From Arthrobacter cupressi (lineage in GTDB: Bacteria; Actinomycetota; Actinomycetes; Actinomycetales; Micrococcaceae): a stretch of DNA of 64,000 nt. The stretch spans positions 1 to 64,000 of the forward strand of contig NZ_FNEI01000008.1 in the NCBI RefSeq assembly GCF_900099975.1, given 5' to 3'. The notes below the pieces were generated by a model that was not told where the DNA came from, searched no databases, and worked only from the letters and a program-made list of their open reading frames with translations. Each line of letters opens with the position of its first letter. Positions within the stretch are counted from its first letter, which is position 1. Of this stretch, positions 34,542 to 43,038 are shown piece after piece. A program made the translations under genes and the position numbers.

Positions 34542-34643
34542 ACCTTTGCTAAAGTCATAACCGCTTCATTCCTCCGTAGCTCAATTGGCAGAGCATTCGA
34601 CTGTTAATCGAAGGGTTACTGGTTCAAGTCCAGTCGGAGGAGC
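34542..34643 (+). repeat. Direct repeat copy 2 (promoter region plus tRNA-Asn)
   Basis: Second copy of the roughly 100-base unit described at 34329-34430, again containing the TTTGCTAAAGTCATAACC leader and a complete tRNA gene. Confidence 0.85.
34570..34642 (+). tRNA. tRNA-Asn (GTT), copy 2
   Basis: Identical to the first copy over all 73 bases, with anticodon GTT and discriminator G. It has its own leader and a different intrinsic terminator, so the two genes can be transcribed independently. Confidence 0.96.
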
Positions 34644-34648
34644 GCACA

Positions 34649-34690
34649 GGGCCCGTACCGCGGAAACGCGGTACGGGCCCTTTTGTTTTG
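34649..34690 (+). terminator. Intrinsic terminator after tRNA-Asn copy 2
   Basis: A perfect 14-base stem (GGGCCCGTACCGCG) with a GAAA loop, followed by TTTTGTTTTG. Confidence 0.92.
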
Positions 34691-34707
34691 CGCGACTCTC
34701 CGTCGTG

Positions 34708-35115
34708 TCAGACGAAGTCCATTTCCACCTGCAGGAAGCGGGCGGCTTCGTCGACGGCGGCGCGGAACGCTTCTTCTTCCGTTGGGGGAGTGCGGGGCTC
34801 GCGCGGGTGCCACTCGTGCGGCGAGGAATGCACCCGGGTGAAGCCGCTGCCCGGGGGCGCATAGAAGATCCCGAAGCGCTGCACGGGCCACTCAGGGGAG
34901 GTTTCGGGGGCCACCAGCAGGGCCGCCCCGGAGTCCGGATTGAACCACTGAGCGATCGGCCGCCGACGGTCTTCAGTGAACAGCCCGGCCGCGTACAAGG
35001 CCGCGGATTGCGGGCTCGTAACCGAACACAGGCGGTCCCACCACAGGGGCAGGATTCCGTCATCCCGCCGCTGCCAGGGCGCCGGAACCGGGTGTGTTTC
35101 CTGCCAACGGGGCAC
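34708..35115 (-). CDS. Hypothetical protein
   Basis: A 135-residue soluble protein, Trp- and Pro-rich, starting with GTG at 35115 (MPRWQETHPVPAP). No domain is recognised and no signal peptide or membrane helix is seen. The codon pattern is that of a real gene, and the frame lies alone between the tRNA genes and a small membrane protein. The C-terminal EEEAFRAAVDEAARFLQVEM is a predicted amphipathic helix. Confidence 0.6.
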   Translation of the reverse strand: MPRWQETHPVPAPWQRRDDGILPLWWDRLCSVTSPQSAALYAAGLFTEDRRRPIAQWFNPDSGAALLVAPETSPEWPVQRFGIFYAPPGSGFTRVHSSPHEWHPREPRTPPTEEEAFRAAVDEAARFLQVEMDFV

Positions 35116-35183
35116 AGTTCAACTTTATCGCCGGGTCCGGGGGGCACAACAGGGCCAGCGCCTGGCGGAAAACGGGCGGAGGC

Positions 35184-35405
35184 TCAGTCCCGCTTCCAGG
35201 GGCCCGGATTGATCCGGTACATCAGCGCGGCGACGATCACGGCCCCGATCAGGGTGCCGAACACCGGGTTGCCGAGGTTGCGCCCCACGAAGAAGCCGGC
35301 GACGGCGCCGATCACCGCGCCCACGAACAGGCCACGGCCGTTGCGGTGCGGGCGCTTGCGGTCCGGGCGGCTGCCCGATGGATTGCCGGGAGGTTTGCGG
35401 GCCAT
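35184..35405 (-). CDS. Small membrane protein
   Basis: A 73-residue protein with a basic, Pro/Arg-rich N-terminus (about 25 residues) and two hydrophobic, Gly-rich helices (LFVGAVIGAVAGFFVG and VFGTLIGAVIVAALMY), ending in a charged tail. The Gly-zipper-like first helix suggests oligomerisation. Function unknown. ATG at 35405; the exporter gene ends 17 bases away on the same strand, so the two may share a transcript. Confidence 0.65.
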   Translation of the reverse strand: MARKPPGNPSGSRPDRKRPHRNGRGLFVGAVIGAVAGFFVGRNLGNPVFGTLIGAVIVAALMYRINPGPWKRD

Positions 35406-35421
35406 GGTTCCAGCCTAGGCG

Positions 35422-36645
35422 CTAGTGGATGGAGGGAACCGTGCGCGGGCGGACCACCAGCCACAGCGCCAGGACCGCGCAGCACACACAGACCGCCTGG
35501 ACGGCGCCCATAGGGGTGGCCGACGCCACGCCCAGCACGCCCACCACCGGCGGGATGATCCCGGCCATCATGAAGTTCGAAGCACCAAGCAGGGATGCCG
35601 CGGTGCCGGCCTGCGCCCCGTGGTTGGCCAGGGCCACCACCTGGACGCAGGGGAACATGAAGCCGGTGGCCAGGATGTAGAACCACAGCGGGATGACCAC
35701 GCCCCACAGGCCGAGGTGGAGCATGTCGAACACGACGATCAGCAGGGCCATGAGCAGCAGCCACGCGGTGGCCCACGCCATGATCCACTGCGGGGCCACG
35801 TGCTTGATCACCCGGGAACTGATCTGGACGCCGGCCACGATGCCCAAGGAGTTGACGCCGAACAGCAGGCCGTATTCCTGCGGCGAGAACGAGTAGACCT
35901 GCTGGAACAGAAACGTCGAGGCCGACAGGTAGGCGAACAGCCCGCCGAAGTTGAATCCGCCCACCAGCAGCATGCCCACGAAGACGCGGTCGCCGAACAC
36001 CGCACGGTACCGCTGGGCCGCCGTCGTACCGCCTTTGCCCCGGAGCTCCGGCGGATAGGTTTCCCGGATCAGGAAGATCGCGGCGATGATCACCAAGGAG
36101 CCGTAGCCCGCCAGGAAGTAGAAGATGCCCGGCCACGGCATCACCAGCAGCAACTGGGAGCCGATGATCGGTGCCAGGATCGGGGCCAGGCCATTCACCA
36201 GCGACATCCGGGAAAACATCCGCACCATGGCGTACCCGTGGAAGAGGTCCCGGACCATGGCCATCGCCACCACGCCGCCGCCGGCGGCGCCGATGCCCAT
36301 GAGGACACGGAACAGGGACAATGCACCGATGTCCGTGGACAGCGCCGCGCCCAGGGACGAGGCGATATGCAGGGCGGTGGCAAGGATCAGCGGCATGCGC
36401 CGGCCGAACTTGTCGCTGAAGGGTCCGACGACGAGCTGTCCGATCGCGAAACCCACGGTGGTACCCGCCAGGGTGAGCTGGATGGCAGCGGCCGACACCC
36501 CGAAGTGCTGCTCCAGCGCCGGGAACGCAGGCAGGTACAGGTCCACCGTGAACGGGCCCAGCGCGGTGAGGGCGCCCAGGAGGAGGATGTACAGGAGCTT
36601 TTCGCGCCGGCTGAGGGCGTCGCCGGGGGTGGTGGGAGTCGTCAC
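35422..36645 (-). CDS. Bcr/CflA-family MFS drug exporter
   Basis: A 407-residue, 12-helix major facilitator. TVDLYLPAFPALEQHFGVS at helix 1-2, the loop 2-3 motif GPFSDKFGRRMPL, LFRVLMGIGAAGGGVVAMAMVRDLF and FSRMSLVNGLAPILAPIIG are the Bcr/CflA signature for proton-driven export of bicyclomycin, sulfonamides and other drugs. GTG at 36645 has AGGA 9 bases upstream; GTG at 36651 is an alternative. The 192-base gap to the next gene shows no clear feature. Confidence 0.88.
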   Translation of the reverse strand: MTTPTTPGDALSRREKLLYILLLGALTALGPFTVDLYLPAFPALEQHFGVSAAAIQLTLAGTTVGFAIGQLVVGPFSDKFGRRMPLILATALHIASSLGAALSTDIGALSLFRVLMGIGAAGGGVVAMAMVRDLFHGYAMVRMFSRMSLVNGLAPILAPIIGSQLLLVMPWPGIFYFLAGYGSLVIIAAIFLIRETYPPELRGKGGTTAAQRYRAVFGDRVFVGMLLVGGFNFGGLFAYLSASTFLFQQVYSFSPQEYGLLFGVNSLGIVAGVQISSRVIKHVAPQWIMAWATAWLLLMALLIVVFDMLHLGLWGVVIPLWFYILATGFMFPCVQVVALANHGAQAGTAASLLGASNFMMAGIIPPVVGVLGVASATPMGAVQAVCVCCAVLALWLVVRPRTVPSIH

Positions 36646-36843
36646 GAACACCAATCCTATGTGCCAAAGGTCATATCTCTGATAGGCCTGCAGCCGATTT
36701 CCCGCGCCCGTGGGGCGCGCCGGGAAACAGCCCGGAAAACCGGGAGAACGCTGAATGGTAGTTTTGTGGGCAGGTGCCGGAATATGGGGTTCGGGTTCGG
36801 CGCGTGAGACGGAAACGTAGAGAAGCAGTAAGGCGGGGAACTG

Positions 36844-37680
36844 ATGAGCGGACGTCACAGGGGCAAGCCCGGGATGGGCCCTGGAATTGGAGCACTGCCG
36901 AGGACCCTCAAGCTCGCCGGCCGGCTCCTGCCCCGGCAGTTCAACGACGAAATCCGGCTCGCGAAACTTGAAGCCAAGGAAAAGGGTGCCCGGCTCGGCA
37001 TGGCGGGCGCCTTCGCAGGCGTGGCCCTGGTGTTCGTGATGCTGCTGGTCATCGCGCTCGTGGTGGCCGCAATCCTCGGCCTCGCGACCATCATGCCGGG
37101 CTGGCTCGCCGCCCTCGTGGTGTCCGCGGCGTTCCTGCTGATCATCGCGATCGGGGGGCTGGTGGCCGCCGCGCAATTCAAGAAGGCGCAGCCGCTGCTT
37201 CCGGCTGAAGCGATCCGCGGGATCAAGCACGATCTCGGCGTCCTCAAGGAAGGCTCGGACTTCGACGCCAGCATCCTCGACCCGGATTCGGAGGCCTACA
37301 AGGCCGCGAAGGCTGCCAAGGAAGAGGCTGCCCGCAAGGCCAAGGAGGAAGCCGCCGCCAAGGAAGAGGCACGCCACCGCGACGAACCCCCCGCGCCGAC
37401 CAAGGACGAACTGCTCCGCCGCCTGCAGCAGCGCCGCGACCACCTGGCTGGCGTCCGCGACCAGCTCGGCTCCGAACTGGACCTCAAGACCCAAGGCAGG
37501 TTCTTCCAGGACCTCGCCAGCGAGAAGATCGACGACGGCAGGAAGCTCGCCGAGGACCTCGGCAAACGGCTCCCCGAGGGTCTGACCGGGCGCCTCGCCG
37601 GGCGCTGGAAGGAAATCCTCGCGTTCTTCGCCTCCGCCGCGGTGCTCGCCGTGGGGCTGCGGAGGCTCTTCAGGAAGTAA
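36844..37680 (+). CDS. Actinobacterial Holin-X (phage holin superfamily) membrane protein
   Basis: A 278-residue protein. The N-terminal half has an amphipathic segment and two membrane helices (GVALVFVMLLVIALVVAAILG; LAALVVSAAFLLIIAIGGLVAAAQF) matching the Holin-X domain common in actinobacterial chromosomes. Then comes an Ala/Lys/Glu-rich coiled coil (about 145-185) and a C-terminal helix (ILAFFASAAVLAVGLRRLF). Despite the name there are no phage genes nearby, so an envelope role is more likely. ATG at 36844 has GGGG 5 bases upstream. Confidence 0.75.
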   Translation: MSGRHRGKPGMGPGIGALPRTLKLAGRLLPRQFNDEIRLAKLEAKEKGARLGMAGAFAGVALVFVMLLVIALVVAAILGLATIMPGWLAALVVSAAFLLIIAIGGLVAAAQFKKAQPLLPAEAIRGIKHDLGVLKEGSDFDASILDPDSEAYKAAKAAKEEAARKAKEEAAAKEEARHRDEPPAPTKDELLRRLQQRRDHLAGVRDQLGSELDLKTQGRFFQDLASEKIDDGRKLAEDLGKRLPEGLTGRLAGRWKEILAFFASAAVLAVGLRRLFRK

Positions 37681-37723
37681 GCACAAGAAGCAACACGCCA
37701 GGCAACAGGATTCAAGGGGACAG

Positions 37724-38359
37724 ATGAAGTTCATCGGCGCCGGTGCCCGCCCGGGCCAGCCGCAGATCGACCACGATCTGGTCTTCACCATTCCCAACTT
37801 CCTGACCGTTCTGCGCTTCATGGGCGTTCCGCTGTTCGTCTGGCTGGTGCTTGGCGCCCGTGAATACGGCTTCGCCGTGCTCGTCCTGGCCATCATGGGC
37901 AGCACCGACTGGATCGACGGCTACGTGGCCCGGCGCTTCAACCAGACCTCCCGCCTGGGCCGCGTCCTCGACCCCGCCGCCGACCGCCTGGCACTCATCG
38001 CCGTGGCAGTCACCCTGGTGATCGCCGGCGTCGTGGAGTGGTGGTACCTCGCGGCGTTGGTAGTCCCGGACGTGATCCTCGGCTCGGTGTCGCTGTTCTA
38101 CTTCCGCAGCCACCCGGACCTGCCCGTGAGCCGGATCGGCAAGATCCGCACCGCGCTCCTGCTTCTGGGCACCCCGCTGTTGCTGTTGTCCAAGCTGAGC
38201 TTCCCGCTCTCCGCCGCCAGCTTCGTGCTGGCCTGGATCTGCCTTGGCCTGGGCCTGGCGGGTCACTGGATTGCCGCCTGGAACTACTTCTGGGCGATCC
38301 GCCGCAAAGGCCGGGAATTGCGGGAACAGAACCCGGCGAACGACGGCGGTCACGGCTGA
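37724..38359 (+). CDS. CDP-alcohol phosphatidyltransferase family protein
   Basis: A 211-residue membrane enzyme that condenses a CDP-alcohol such as CDP-diacylglycerol with a second alcohol. The full family motif is present in DWIDGYVARRF...GRVLDPAADR (Dx2DGx2ARx8Gx3Dx3D). It resembles PgsA-like actinobacterial proteins; the acceptor (glycerol-3-phosphate, inositol phosphate or other) cannot be fixed. Five or six hydrophobic segments are visible. Its stop overlaps the DMT transporter start (TGATG). Confidence 0.85.
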   Translation: MKFIGAGARPGQPQIDHDLVFTIPNFLTVLRFMGVPLFVWLVLGAREYGFAVLVLAIMGSTDWIDGYVARRFNQTSRLGRVLDPAADRLALIAVAVTLVIAGVVEWWYLAALVVPDVILGSVSLFYFRSHPDLPVSRIGKIRTALLLLGTPLLLLSKLSFPLSAASFVLAWICLGLGLAGHWIAAWNYFWAIRRKGRELREQNPANDGGHG

Positions 38360-39264
38360 TGGTCTGGTTCGCAGTCCTCCTTGCTGTGCTGGGCGCCTTC
38401 TGCCTCGCCATTGGCGCGCAGCGCCAGGGCAGCGCGGTCAAGGCCGATACCGGCGGCCTCGCGCTCAGCTCCCAGGGTTTCCTGCGCCTGCTGCGGAACC
38501 CCCGCTGGGTGCTCGGGCTCCTGCTGCTGTGCGCCGGAATGGCGATGAACGCCGTCGCGCTGGTCAGTGCCCCGCTCACAGTGGTCCAGCCGATCGGCGC
38601 GATCGCGCTGGTCATCACCACCGTGGTCAACGCCAAGGACCAGGGCCTGACCATCAACCGCGGCACCGTGGTGGCGATTGCGGCCTGCGTGACGGGCTCG
38701 GCGCTCTTCGTGCTCCTGGCGGTCTTCGTCACCCAGGAGAACCACCACGTCAGCGGCGAGGACGAACTCACGATCGTGCTGCTGCTGGCGCTGGCCGTGG
38801 GCCTGTTCGGGACCCTCGCCGTGCTGTTCAAGCACCGGATGAGCGCGTTCGTCTACATCCTGGGCGCCGGCGTGCTGTTCGGCTTCGTGGCGGTGCTGAC
38901 CCGGATCATCGGCAAGCACCTGCTGGACCCCAACGGCTTGTTCCTGCTGAACGTCTCGCCGTATTCGGTGGTCGCGATCGCCGCGGCGGGCGGCCTAGGC
39001 TCCTGGTTCGTCCAGAGCGCCTACTCCAGCGGTCCGCCGGACCTGGTCATCGCTGGCCTGACGGTCATCGACCCGATCGTGGGAATCGCGATCGGAATCA
39101 CGATTCTTGGTGAGCTTCGTCCCGATGTCCACGCCGTGACGGCAATCGCCATGGCCGCGGCCGCTCTCCTTGCTATCGTGGGGGTTATTGCCCTGAGCCG
39201 GCACCATCCGGAAGTCACCAAGCGGAAACGGGACGCAAAAACGGCCCCCGCGCGGAAGGCCTAG
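38359..39264 (+). CDS. DMT-superfamily (NIPA/EamA-like) transporter
   Basis: A 301-residue, nine- to ten-helix protein. The start WFAVLLAVLGAFCLAIGAQRQGSAV and segments PLTVVQPIGAIALVITTVVNAK and TVIDPIVGIAIGITILGE match the DMT/EamA-like group common in actinobacteria. Substrate unknown. ATG at 38359 overlaps the preceding stop by one base, so the gene is coupled to the phosphatidyltransferase. A glycosyltransferase follows. Confidence 0.78.
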   Translation: MVWFAVLLAVLGAFCLAIGAQRQGSAVKADTGGLALSSQGFLRLLRNPRWVLGLLLLCAGMAMNAVALVSAPLTVVQPIGAIALVITTVVNAKDQGLTINRGTVVAIAACVTGSALFVLLAVFVTQENHHVSGEDELTIVLLLALAVGLFGTLAVLFKHRMSAFVYILGAGVLFGFVAVLTRIIGKHLLDPNGLFLLNVSPYSVVAIAAAGGLGSWFVQSAYSSGPPDLVIAGLTVIDPIVGIAIGITILGELRPDVHAVTAIAMAAAALLAIVGVIALSRHHPEVTKRKRDAKTAPARKA

Positions 39265-39371
39265 GGCAAGCTTCGCGATTGCTCCGCCACATGCCGGCGG
39301 GCAGGCGCCGAAGGCACCGCGAGGCACAGCTTCCCGTGGTGTTCACACCGTGACAAACAGGAGTTCTCCAC

Positions 39372-40568
39372 GTGACCATTCCCGGCAACACCAAACCCCT
39401 CACCATTTTGATTGCGGCAGATACCTATCCGCCGCACGTCAACGGTGCAGCACAGTTCGGGTACCGGTTGGCCAAAGGCATGACCGAACGCGGCCACAAC
39501 GTCCACGTCCTTGCCTGCCGGCAGGACAAGGGGAGGAGCTTCACGGAATTCCGCGACGAAGCCACGGTGCACCGCCTGCGCTCGCACAGCGTCCCCACCC
39601 ACGAATACTTCCGGATCTGCTTCCCCTGGGAAATCAAGAAGGAAATCAGCCTGCTGTTCGACAAGGTGCAGCCTGACGTGGTGCACATCCAGAGCCATTA
39701 CATGATCGGCGAGCATGTCCTGTACGAAGCCGTGAAGCGCGGCGTCCGCATCGTCGCCACCAACCACTTCATGCCGGAGAACCTGAACCCCTTCCTGCCG
39801 TTCCCGCAGTGGTTCAAGAACATCATCGGCCGGATCTCGTGGAAGGACATGGGCAAGGTCATGGGCCAGGCCGACGTCGTCACCACGCCCACCCCGCTGG
39901 CCGCCAAGGCCATGCACCAGCACGCGTTCCTGCGCAAGGTGCTGCCGCTGTCCAACGGCATCGACTCGGCCGCCTACGAACTTCACCCGGGTGAGTTCAT
40001 CGAGCCGCACGAGCACCCCACTGTGCTGTTCGCCGGCCGTCTCGCCGAGGAAAAGCACGTGGATGTGCTGATCGACGCAATCGCCAAGACCCCGTCCGAT
40101 CTCAAGGTTCATCTGGAGATCGTCGGCGGGGGAGAGGTGCGCCCGGCCCTCGAAGCACAGGTTGCCCGGCTCGGCCTCCAGGATCGCGTGAAGTTCCTGG
40201 GCCTGGCCAGCGATGAGGACCTCCGCAAGGCCTACATCCGGGCTGCCATCTTCTGCATGCCCGGCACGGCTGAACTGCAGTCGCTGGTCACCCTCGAAGC
40301 GATGTCCGCATCCACCCCCGTCCTGCTCGCCAACGCGATGGCCCTGCCGCACCTGGTCCGTGACGGTGAAAACGGCTACCTCTTCACCCCGGGCAACAGC
40401 AGCGAATTGGCTTCCCGCATCACCACGCTGCTCCGCCTGCCCGAGGACCAGTTACGCGCGATGGGCAAGGCCAGCCGTGAAATGGTGGAGCCGCACAGCA
40501 TCCAGGGCACCCTGCAGACCTTCGAGGATCTCTACCGCGGGGCTTCCTACGAGGACAAGGCACTCTAA
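39372..40568 (+). CDS. GT4-family glycosyltransferase
   Basis: A 398-residue GT-B fold enzyme. The N-terminal acceptor domain has AADTYPPHVNGAAQFGYRLA and HIQSHYMIGEH. The C-terminal domain holds the donor motif VLFAGRLAEEKHVDVLIDA and the GT4 E-x7-E element in PGTAELQSLVTLEAMS. Related proteins transfer mannose or glucose to phosphatidylinositol or diacylglycerol. GTG at 39372 has AGGAG 8 bases upstream. Position after a CDP-alcohol phosphatidyltransferase suggests glycolipid synthesis, but the acceptor is not known. Confidence 0.85.
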   Translation: MTIPGNTKPLTILIAADTYPPHVNGAAQFGYRLAKGMTERGHNVHVLACRQDKGRSFTEFRDEATVHRLRSHSVPTHEYFRICFPWEIKKEISLLFDKVQPDVVHIQSHYMIGEHVLYEAVKRGVRIVATNHFMPENLNPFLPFPQWFKNIIGRISWKDMGKVMGQADVVTTPTPLAAKAMHQHAFLRKVLPLSNGIDSAAYELHPGEFIEPHEHPTVLFAGRLAEEKHVDVLIDAIAKTPSDLKVHLEIVGGGEVRPALEAQVARLGLQDRVKFLGLASDEDLRKAYIRAAIFCMPGTAELQSLVTLEAMSASTPVLLANAMALPHLVRDGENGYLFTPGNSSELASRITTLLRLPEDQLRAMGKASREMVEPHSIQGTLQTFEDLYRGASYEDKAL

Positions 40569-40663
40569 GGCTCAAGCACGCAAAGCACGCTTGCTTGCCA
40601 CTAGTATTGCTAGAGTGCTTTCGGCCGGAGGGCCGCTGATACCAGCGGGACCGCGGCCGTCAC

Positions 40664-40737
40664 GGGGCTATAGCTCAGCTGGTTAGAGCGCGGGACTCAT
40701 AATCCTAAGGTCCTCGGTTCAAGTCCGAGTAGCCCTA
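40664..40737 (+). tRNA. tRNA with CAT anticodon (Met elongator, or Ile2)
   Basis: A 74-base cloverleaf: acceptor GGGGCTA with TAGCCCT, D arm GCTC/GAGC, anticodon loop CTCATAA, T arm CTCGG-TTCAAGT-CCGAG, discriminator A. The initiator feature (three G:C pairs at the anticodon stem base with an unpaired position 1) is absent, so it is elongator Met or lysidine-modified Ile. Sequence alone does not decide, and Met is the safer default. Confidence 0.93.
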
Positions 40738-40743
40738 CAAGAG

Positions 40744-40777
40744 CCCCCGGAAATCCATGGATTTCCGGGGGTTTTTT
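40744..40777 (+). terminator. Intrinsic terminator after the CAT tRNA
   Basis: A perfect palindrome of CCCCCGGAAATCC and its complement around AT, followed by TTTTTT. Confidence 0.93.
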
Positions 40778-40835
40778 CGTGCCGGGGCCCTGCGGCCGGC
40801 CGGCAACCATTGAAGGGCCAGCCTCGATGCGGTAT

Positions 40836-40851
40836 GTTACTCATCGGTAAC
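40836..40851. promoter_or_regulatory. TetR-type operator candidate before the acyl-CoA dehydrogenase
   Basis: GTTACTCATCGGTAAC is an inverted repeat with perfect 5-base arms and a 6-base spacer, 71 bases before the dehydrogenase start. It matches the site at 23716-23731 at 13 of 16 positions and resembles operators of acyl-CoA-responsive TetR regulators. Confidence 0.6.
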
Positions 40852-40922
40852 TTACTTCCAAGTAGCACGCCGCAGCCGGCGGCACACTGTGCGAACTTGC
40901 CCACACCAATGGAGGTGCCCGC

Positions 40923-42116
40923 ATGTCCACGACGACTGCCATCGATCCGGAAAACCTTCCCTACGCCGACGGCGACTTCTACGGCTTCGAGCGGCTGCTC
41001 ACTGACAAGGAGCGGGACCGCCTCGCCGAAATCCGGGAGTTCCTGGCCCGCGAGGTCAAGCCGATTGCCGTCGACTGCTGGAACCGCGGAGAGTTCCCCA
41101 TGGAGCTGATCCCCAAACTTGCCGAGATCGACCTCGTCAGCCCCGTGCGGCGCCAAGGCTACTCGAACCTCTTCGCCGGGCTGGTGCACGCCGAAGTCAC
41201 CCGCGCAGACACCTCCATCGCCACCTTCATGGGCGTGCACGACGGCTTGTTCACCGGATCGATCGAGGCCCTTGCTTCCCGGGAGCAGCAGGACGAGTGG
41301 CTGCCGGACATCTACTCCCTCAAGAAGATCGGCGCCTTCGGCCTGACCGAGCCGCTGGGCGGCTCCGACGTGGCCGGCGGTACCCGCACCACCGCCGCGC
41401 GGGACGGCGACAACTGGATCCTCAACGGCGCCAAGCGCTGGATCGGGAACGCGACCTTCTCCGATTGGGTGGTCATCTACGCCCGCGACGTCGCCGACAA
41501 CCAGGTGAAGGCGTTCCTCGTGGACACCACACTGCCGGGCTACTCGGCCAGCAAGATCGAAAACAAGATCTCCCTGCGCACGGTGCAGAACGCCGACATC
41601 GTCCTCAACAAAGTGGTGGTGCCGGACTTCTTCAAGCTCGCCAACGGCAACAGCTTCCGGGACACCAACAAAGTCCTCAAGGTCACCCGCCTCGCCGTCG
41701 CGTGGCAGGCCGTGGGCCAGCAGCTGGCCGCCTTCGATGTTGCCCGCCGCTACGCTGTCGAACGCATCCAGTTCGGCCGCCCGCTCGCGTCCTTCCAGCT
41801 GGTCCAGCAACAGCTGGTCCAGATCCTCGGCAACGCCGTCAGCTCCATGGGCATGATGGTCCGCCTGGCCCAGCTCGAAGACGCCGGACTTGCCAGGGAC
41901 GAACAGTCCGCCCTCGCCAAGGCGTTCACCACCGACCGCATGCGCGAAAGCGTCGCGCTCGGCCGCAGTCTCCTGGGCGGCAACGGCATTGTCACCGACT
42001 ATGAAATGGCCAAGATCTTCGCCGACGCCGAAGCCATCTACTCCTACGAGGGCACCCACGAAATCAACACCCTCGTCACCGGCCGCGCGATCACCGGCAT
42101 CTCCGCGATCGTCTAG
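40923..42116 (+). CDS. Acyl-CoA dehydrogenase, glutaryl-CoA dehydrogenase-like
   Basis: A 397-residue FAD flavoprotein that forms the alpha-beta double bond in acyl-CoA. FGLTEPLGGSDVAGGT contacts FAD and substrate, QFGRPLASFQLVQQQL and LGGNGIVTDYEMAKI are conserved helices, and the catalytic base Glu is in YSYEGTHEINTL. The RTVQNADI segment and YEGT context are closest to glutaryl-CoA dehydrogenases, but a branched or short-chain substrate is possible. ATG at 40923 has GGAGG about 8 bases upstream. It stands alone under the GTTAC-N6-GTAAC operator candidate. Confidence 0.9.
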   Translation: MSTTTAIDPENLPYADGDFYGFERLLTDKERDRLAEIREFLAREVKPIAVDCWNRGEFPMELIPKLAEIDLVSPVRRQGYSNLFAGLVHAEVTRADTSIATFMGVHDGLFTGSIEALASREQQDEWLPDIYSLKKIGAFGLTEPLGGSDVAGGTRTTAARDGDNWILNGAKRWIGNATFSDWVVIYARDVADNQVKAFLVDTTLPGYSASKIENKISLRTVQNADIVLNKVVVPDFFKLANGNSFRDTNKVLKVTRLAVAWQAVGQQLAAFDVARRYAVERIQFGRPLASFQLVQQQLVQILGNAVSSMGMMVRLAQLEDAGLARDEQSALAKAFTTDRMRESVALGRSLLGGNGIVTDYEMAKIFADAEAIYSYEGTHEINTLVTGRAITGISAIV

Positions 42117-42120
42117 CACC

Positions 42121-42630
42121 TCACCGCAGCGGCAGCAGCACTGAAGGCCGCAGGTCCATGACGAAGGCCAGCGGATCGACGTACTCCTCACCGCGCCGCA
42201 CACCCCAGTGCACGCACGGCAGCTGCCCGCAATGGCCGGGCTCCAGGACGCCGAGCTGCTGGCCCTTCGTCACCGGATCACCCCGGCGGAGGCTGCTGCG
42301 CACCGGCTCGAAACTGCTGCGCAGTCCGCCGCCATGGTCGATCGTGATCACCGGGCGGTCCACCACCACGCCCACGAAGGCCACCACGCCGTCGGCCGGC
42401 GAGGTGACGGAAACGCCGGCCGCTGCCTGCAGGTCCACGCCGCGGTGCCCGCTCAGCCACGGTTCCGGCGGCGGATCAAACGGGCGGACGACGGCGGGCC
42501 GCGGGGACAGCGGCCAGGCCCAGGAGGGGCGGACGGTGCTCTCCCGGGGCTGTGCCGGGGGCGCGGCACCCGCCGGACCGGCGAGCGTCATGGCCAGCAG
42601 CAGGGCGATCAGGAACGCGCGGAACTTCAT
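42121..42630 (-). CDS. Secreted M23-type peptidase with altered HxH motif
   Basis: A 169-residue protein with a Sec signal peptide (MKFRAFLIALLLAMTLAGPAGA, cleavage near AGA-APP). The LytM-type domain has WLSGHRGVDLQAA (zinc His and Asp) and DGVVAFVGVV. In place of the usual HxH it carries CVHWGVRRGEEYVDPL, so the first His is Cys. Whether it cuts peptidoglycan or is a non-catalytic activator is unclear; similar CxHWG forms seem common in actinobacteria. ATG at 42630 has GGAGG 8 bases upstream. Its stop nearly abuts the acyl-CoA dehydrogenase stop. Confidence 0.8.
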   Translation of the reverse strand: MKFRAFLIALLLAMTLAGPAGAAPPAQPRESTVRPSWAWPLSPRPAVVRPFDPPPEPWLSGHRGVDLQAAAGVSVTSPADGVVAFVGVVVDRPVITIDHGGGLRSSFEPVRSSLRRGDPVTKGQQLGVLEPGHCGQLPCVHWGVRRGEEYVDPLAFVMDLRPSVLLPLR

Positions 42631-42739
42631 GCAAACAGCCTCCGGCTCCGGCGGGGCCCGACGGAAGGCCCACGCCCCGCTATGTGGAAAATCCGGCCCC
42701 TTTCCGGCGCAACCGCTGCGCACCGGACTGGGCCGCTGC

Positions 42740-43038
42740 TGTAGTACACTTATGACTGCAGTTTGCCGTGCCCTCAAGCCGTCACGGAAGCGCGGCTCAT
42801 TCAGCCGCGCGGGGGCCCAAATTGACTACGCGCATCCAGCCCACCACATCAGATCCCCGCGGATCCATGCTGTGGAGGATTGTGCCTCTTGCGGTCCGGT
42901 CTTCGATGACCGGATGAGGGGTGCAAGGGATGCCAGGAGTAGGACCCGTCCGGGTCCGCTAACAACCGTCAACTATTGGCAGGGTAAGAGCAGCCCGCGA
43001 GGCTCTCTCATGAATGACCTGCCGGAAGGAGCGTCGGC
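42740..43038 (+). promoter_or_regulatory. rpsB leader region
   Basis: About 300 bases without a gene before rpsB. A possible -10 (TACACT at 42746) begins it. The leader holds several short stems, such as GCGCGGCT with AGCCGCGC at 42791-42811 and GGTCC...GGACC-type pairs. Ribosomal protein operons are often self-regulated through such leaders, but no described S2-binding element is recognised with confidence. Confidence 0.4.

Noticed and set aside
36844..37680. Holin-X domain taken as a sign of a prophage
   Set aside because: No integrase, structural, lysis or attachment-site features are nearby, and this domain is common in actinobacterial chromosomes.
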